Assembly: GCA_021202835.1 (NCBI GenBank)
Contig: JAJQCI010000260.1
Coordinates: 5,636-15,231, forward strand
Direction of reading: 5' to 3'
Length of the DNA: 9,596 bases
Source: Clostridiales bacterium
GTDB lineage: Bacteria; Bacillota; Clostridia; Lachnospirales; CAG-274
Both the position numbers and the translations under genes were made by a program. Under the pieces are notes generated by a model. The model saw only the letters and a program-made list of their open reading frames with translations. It was not told the DNA's origin and did no database searches. This document shows positions 7,108 through 9,596 of the stretch, one piece after another (within the stretch, counting starts at the first letter, position 1; each line of letters begins with the position of its first letter).

Positions 7108-8002
7108 CCTGCTTGTCCTCCTTTTTGGATACTATAAATATAATTGATATAATTAAGGCAAAACCAACCAAGTCAATTAGGTAAAATTTGGTTTTAAGCC
7201 AAAGTGCCGAAATAATTGTTGCCACAACAGGCTCAACCGCCGAAAGCTGGCTGGCTTTAACGGGGCCTATGGAGGCAGTTCCCTTTAAATAAAGTGTAAA
7301 GGCTATTGCCGTGCCACCTACGCATAAAACAAGGGTAGCCAAAAGTGAGCTTATGTCACAAACGGGGAAGCTTCTGAAGCTGCCTGTTGCAATAAGGAAA
7401 ACGGCGCCTCCCATAAGCATTCCCAGGCCTGTTACCTTTATACTGCCGTATTTGTTTATTATGCCTACGGGAGCAGCATTGTAAACAAATGCGGCAAAGG
7501 CTGAAACAAGCCCCCAGAAAAGAGCCTGTGAGGAAATAGCCATAGAGCCTATTTTGCCGTGGGTGGCAAGAAGAAATACCCCCGAAACCGCAAGTATAAT
7601 AGCCAAAATTTCCTTGCCCTCAGACAGTCGGGGCGTTCTTATACAGACGTAAACAACAACGATTATAGTAAACAATATCTGAAGAACCGTTGCCGTTCCC
7701 GAGTTTGAATAGGCTATTGCCTTTAAATACGAAAACTGCACAAGCAAAAGCCCCACAAAGGCAAAAAACAAAAGCGTGACTGTGTCTTTTTTGTTTTTAA
7801 ATATGTCAAATGTTTTACGCCTGTTTGTTATAAGCGTAAAAAGCGTTAAAATTATACCGGCAGTGAGCATTCTGGCCGACGTCAGCCATTCAGCCTTAAA
7901 ACCGTAGTTCATAAAAAGATATTGTCCGCAGGTTCCCGAGAAGCCCCAGAGAGAGGCCCCGGCCAAAACACAGACTATGCCCTTTAAATTGTTTTTATCC
8001 AT
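7100..8002 (-). CDS. EamA-type DMT family transporter, possibly for valine or another branched-chain compound
   Basis: A 300-residue inner-membrane protein with about ten hydrophobic helices in two repeats (roughly residues 5-140 and 150-290), the usual EamA/drug-metabolite transporter layout. Typical sequences are LAGASLWGFSGTCGQY in helix 1, YSNSGTATVLQILFTIIVV at the end of the first repeat, and AIAFTLYLKGTASIGPVKASQLSAVEPVVAT in the second, read from about 232 to 262. The C-terminus is charged and cytosolic. It is the first gene behind the valine T-box and overlaps valS by 8 bases, so it should rise when tRNA-Val is uncharged. This suggests import or recovery of valine, other branched-chain amino acids or a precursor. 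DMT proteins are often exporters, so direction and substrate stay open. Its ATG is 12 bases from the AGGGGA site, while a closer ATG opens a 7-codon mini-ORF. Confidence 0.92.
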   Translation of the reverse strand: MDKNNLKGIVCVLAGASLWGFSGTCGQYLFMNYGFKAEWLTSARMLTAGIILTLFTLITNRRKTFDIFKNKKDTVTLLFFAFVGLLLVQFSYLKAIAYSNSGTATVLQILFTIIVVVYVCIRTPRLSEGKEILAIILAVSGVFLLATHGKIGSMAISSQALFWGLVSAFAAFVYNAAPVGIINKYGSIKVTGLGMLMGGAVFLIATGSFRSFPVCDISSLLATLVLCVGGTAIAFTLYLKGTASIGPVKASQLSAVEPVVATIISALWLKTKFYLIDLVGFALIISIIFIVSKKEDKQDV

Positions 8003-8007
8003 ATCAT
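7984..8007 (-). other. Seven-codon mini-ORF overlapping the transporter start
   Basis: ATG at 8007-8005 opens MIWIKTI followed by TAA at 7986-7984, in a different frame from the transporter start at 8002. The AGGGGA site (8020-8015) is 7 bases from this ATG and 12 from the transporter ATG, so the mini-ORF has the better spacing. Three of its seven residues are Ile, two of them ATA codons. It might affect initiation of the transporter, or it may be a chance overlap. Confidence 0.3.
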
Positions 8008-8024
8008 TTTTTTATCCCCTTCTG

Positions 8025-8064
8025 AAAAATAAAAAGGTCTTCGCCTGAAAAAAGGACGAAGACC
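8025..8064 (-). terminator. T-box attenuator hairpin
   Basis: On the minus strand GGTCTTCG (8064-8057) pairs with CGAAGACC (8043-8036), extended by two inner pairs, and is followed by TTTTTATTTTT. The left arm shares its first bases with the end of the T-box antiterminator (CCGCGG), so the two structures are mutually exclusive as in known T-box leaders. It decides whether the transporter-valS-thiT message is completed. Confidence 0.92.
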
Positions 8065-8316
8065 GCGGTACCACCTTTATTCCCTTCGGCTGTTTCAGCC
8101 AAAGGGCACTCAATTGCCCTTAACGCAGGCAGACGTTTCGGCTTAATCGGGGCGAACCCTTTTCGGCGGAAATGCTCGGAAGCTACCTTCATAAACTCCT
8201 TTTATAAGAAACCTTTCAGCCACGGCCGGGTGTCAATTAAAACGCCTGCGCCGTGGGCTTCTCTCTCTGTGGGGCTTCGGCCCTTTATAGGGAGGTTTAT
8301 TACTCCTCTTCGTCAA
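8025..8316 (-). promoter_or_regulatory. T-box leader (tRNA-Val sensing) upstream of transporter-valS-thiT
   Basis: Read on the minus strand, the leader begins near GACGAAGAGGAG (about 8314), the usual T-box stem I base. It continues with the ACAGAGAGAGAAGCC element of the distal stem I region and the specifier side GAAGGTAGCTTCCGAG (8190-8175). By comparison with other leaders (GAA-N-codon), the specifier is GTA at 8186-8184, a valine codon that fits the downstream valS. A GCTGAAACAGC hairpin precedes the conserved T-box sequence AAAGGTGGTACCGCGG (8078-8063), whose UGGNACCG core pairs with the uncharged tRNA acceptor end to form the antiterminator. The competing terminator follows. This is a transcription-attenuation riboswitch: uncharged tRNA-Val should permit read-through. 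The 62-codon ORF within it (8004-8192) is a by-product of the RNA. Confidence 0.95.
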
Positions 8317-8339
8317 TGCATATAACAAATATATTGTTT

Positions 8340-8354
8340 AATAATCAGATTATT
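8340..8354. repeat. Short palindrome spanning the HPr-like gene stop codon
   Basis: AATAATCAGATTATT consists of two 7-base arms around a single central base and covers the end of the HPr-like gene. A second small inverted repeat (AACAA-ATATA-TTGTT, 8325-8339) adjoins it. Neither has a GC-rich stem or a clear T-run, so I do not call a terminator. This stretch must contain the start of the T-box transcript, but no convincing promoter was found. Confidence 0.4.
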
Positions 8355-8592
8355 TTAGGTAGTCATAAAATGCTTCGGCAGCACTTGCCTCGTCGGTTCC
8401 CTCGGTTACGATTTTGAAATCCTCACCTTCATAAACTCCTATAGCCATAACGCCCATTATGCTTTTTGCATTGGCCGTCATTCCACCTTTAACAAGCATA
8501 ACCTTGCTTTTGTAATTACTTGCAAGCTGAACAATTTTTGCAACCGTTCTATCTCCGTCGGTGATGCCGACTTTTACAAGCTTTTCTACCAT
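8350..8592 (-). CDS. HPr-like protein lacking the active-site His15 (Crh-like)
   Basis: An 80-residue HPr-fold protein. The C-terminal half is highly typical: NAKSIMGVMAIGVYEG retains the regulatory Ser46 (Ser44 here) that HPr kinase phosphorylates in Bacillota. The active-site loop, normally GLHARPAA, reads DGDRTVAK: His15 is replaced by Gly13 (family numbering minus 2), Arg17 is kept as Arg15, and Pro18 is Thr16. It therefore cannot accept phosphate from Enzyme I for PTS sugar transport. Bacillus Crh also lacks His15, keeps Ser46, and lies directly downstream of whiA (yvcL), the same position as here. A Crh-like regulatory role in carbon control or metabolic flux is a reasonable inference, though common ancestry with Crh is not shown. 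AAGGGAGG precedes the ATG; the gap from whiA is 16 bases, so they are probably co-transcribed. Confidence 0.93.
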   Translation of the reverse strand: MVEKLVKVGITDGDRTVAKIVQLASNYKSKVMLVKGGMTANAKSIMGVMAIGVYEGEDFKIVTEGTDEASAAEAFYDYLK

Positions 8593-8608
8593 ATTGTAAA
8601 ATCCTCCC

Positions 8609-9511
8609 TTAATTGACTTTTTCTGCTAGTTTTAAAATACTCTGCAGTCTGTGATATACGCCCGACTTACCTAACGGGGGGTTAAACAGCTTTCCCAGCT
8701 CGGCATAGCTTAAGTCGGGGTTTTCAAGCCTCGCCTCGGCCGCCTGTTTAAGCTTGGGTGAGAGACTTTTATAGTCCCCCGAGGCCATAAGGGAGTTTAT
8801 TGCTCTCTGTTCCCTTACGGAAGCCTTAACGGTTTTTGCTATGTTAGACGTTTCACAGTTGTTTTTTCTGTTTATATTGTTTCTGACCTCTTTATAAACC
8901 TTTATGTTTTCAAGCTTTAAAAGAGATAAATGAGCTGACATAATACCGAGCAGGTCGGAAATCTGTTCGCTGTCTTTAATATATACTATATAGCGGTTTT
9001 TTCGCTCAGTTATTTTTGCGGAAATCCCGAAGCTGTTTATAAGAGCCTTAAGCCCGTAGGCATGGCCGTATTCTCTTTCGGAAAATTCCATATGATAATT
9101 TTTTCGGGGGTCTGTGACAAAGCCGTTTATAAGAAAGGCCGTCCGCAGATATGCCCCCTTGCAGCAGTCTTTTGCCACAATTTCGGGGTTTATGGGTGAT
9201 TCGCTGTCAAAGCCCTGAAATATGCCTGCTGCCGTAAGGATTTTCAAAACTGCAGCCCCTTCCCTCACTTTAACCGAAGCGGTTTTGTTAAGAGAAAGCT
9301 CCGCTTCACAGCCAGTTAAATTTCTTATAAGGGCTGTAATTCTTTCGGCATGGCGTTTGTCGTCACATACAAAAAGCATACCCGATCTTAAGCCCCCGGT
9401 GTTATAATCGCAAAGACAGTTTATATAACAGGCTAACTCAGCCGTCATACAGTGTATTTTTTTACTCAGATTTTCAAAAAGCTCATCTTTTATTTCAGAA
9501 GTAAATGACAT
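8609..9511 (-). CDS. whiA: WhiA, DNA-binding regulator of division and cell-envelope processes
   Basis: A complete 300-residue WhiA/YvcL protein, near the usual size. The N-terminus MSFTSEIKDEL is characteristic. The first two-thirds form the LAGLIDADG homing-endonuclease-like domain, which is not catalytic in this family; recognisable pieces are AYLRTAFLINGFVTDPRKNY (from about residue 118) and YIVYIKDSEQISDLLGIM. The C-terminal third is the helix-turn-helix domain, with RNNINRKNNCETSNIAKT, AINSLMASGDYKSLSPKL and NPDLSYAELGKLFNPPLGKS followed by GVYHRLQ. WhiA binds DNA and is linked to cell division and chromosome segregation in Gram-positive bacteria. It starts 6 bases after rapZ, with AGAGG inside the rapZ end, and is followed by the HPr-like gene. 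Confidence 0.96.
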   Translation of the reverse strand: MSFTSEIKDELFENLSKKIHCMTAELACYINCLCDYNTGGLRSGMLFVCDDKRHAERITALIRNLTGCEAELSLNKTASVKVREGAAVLKILTAAGIFQGFDSESPINPEIVAKDCCKGAYLRTAFLINGFVTDPRKNYHMEFSEREYGHAYGLKALINSFGISAKITERKNRYIVYIKDSEQISDLLGIMSAHLSLLKLENIKVYKEVRNNINRKNNCETSNIAKTVKASVREQRAINSLMASGDYKSLSPKLKQAAEARLENPDLSYAELGKLFNPPLGKSGVYHRLQSILKLAEKVN

Positions 9512-9517
9512 ATGTTT

Positions 9518-9596
9518 TTACCTCTTTGAATCCTTGTCTATATCCCTGTGAGAGCTAATAGTGCTGTAGCCCTTTTCCTTAAGATAGTTATAAAGC
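9518..9596 (-). CDS. rapZ: RapZ (YvcJ) C-terminal end, partial
   Basis: The last 25 codons of a gene cut by the right edge; on the minus strand they read LYNYLKEKGY, STISSHRDID, KDSKR and stop. The L-x-x-x-L-x-x-x-GY pattern followed closely by HRDI is the usual C-terminus of the RapZ/YvcJ P-loop nucleotide-binding family (in Bacillus a GTPase/ATPase, in E. coli an RNA-binding adaptor for GlmS control). Its position directly before whiA agrees with the conserved rapZ-(yvcK)-whiA cluster. No yvcK/mgfK gene lies between rapZ and whiA here. The fragment is short, so the identification leans on context. Confidence 0.8.
   Translation of the reverse strand, partial: LYNYLKEKGYSTISSHRDIDKDSKR

Noticed and set aside
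4402..7137. Several plus-strand frames of 60-110 codons opposite valS
   Set aside because: All are antisense to a well-supported valS, have no ribosome binding sites, and show no recognisable domains.
8004..8192. A 62-codon minus-strand reading frame ending 1 base before the transporter ATG
   Set aside because: It lies wholly within the T-box RNA, starts at the specifier region and translates the conserved T-box and attenuator structures. The codons reflect RNA constraints, not a protein.
8317..8340. Promoter for the T-box transcript (TATATG or TATATT as the -10 box)
   Set aside because: The region is AT-rich and offers several -10-like hexamers, but none has a fitting -35 box at 16-18 bases.

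Overview
The window reads as a chromosomal segment of a low-to-moderate GC anaerobic Bacillota, most likely class Clostridia and plausibly Lachnospiraceae-like. The reasons are purine-rich AGGAG-type ribosome binding sites, a tRNA-sensing T-box leader, an ECF-type thiamine transporter subunit, and a rapZ-whiA-HPr-like gene order related to the yvcJ-yvcK-yvcL-crh cluster of Bacillus. The lineage is inference; no rRNA marker is present.

Left part, plus strand (1-3635). The 3' part of hisA is followed by tightly packed hisF, hisI and hisE, the end of a histidine biosynthesis operon. PRA cyclohydrolase (HisI) and PRA pyrophosphohydrolase (HisE) are separate genes here, not a fusion. A new promoter with a perfect TATAAT and a 14-bp palindrome lies just after hisE. 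It precedes a two-gene unit: a small acidic cytosolic protein (probably DUF6762-like) overlapping an uncharacterised single-pass, membrane-anchored, acidic extracytoplasmic protein.

Middle (3636-3865). A strong bidirectional terminator separates the converging transcription units. Next to it lies what appears to be the scar of a yefM-yoeB type II toxin-antitoxin locus: about nine C-terminal antitoxin codons overlapping the first 16 toxin codons, followed by a stop.

Right part, minus strand (3866-9596). Read right to left in transcription order: the last 25 codons of rapZ, whiA, an HPr-like gene without the phosphorylatable His15, a T-box leader with a probable GUA (valine) specifier, an EamA-type DMT transporter, valS and thiT. 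The T-box, transporter, valS and thiT look like one operon controlled by uncharged tRNA-Val. This suggests that the transporter handles valine, another branched-chain amino acid or a related compound, and it places thiamine uptake under an amino-acid signal. The rapZ-whiA-HPr-like group is the conserved cell-wall, division and carbon-control neighbourhood.

The most interesting points are the His-less, Ser46-retaining HPr-like protein, the valine T-box operon that combines a transporter, valS and thiT, a seven-codon Ile-rich mini-ORF at the better-spaced start codon of the transporter, a ThiT that appears to have lost a thiamine-contacting His, and the toxin-antitoxin remnant. I did not find a clearly new multi-gene system.
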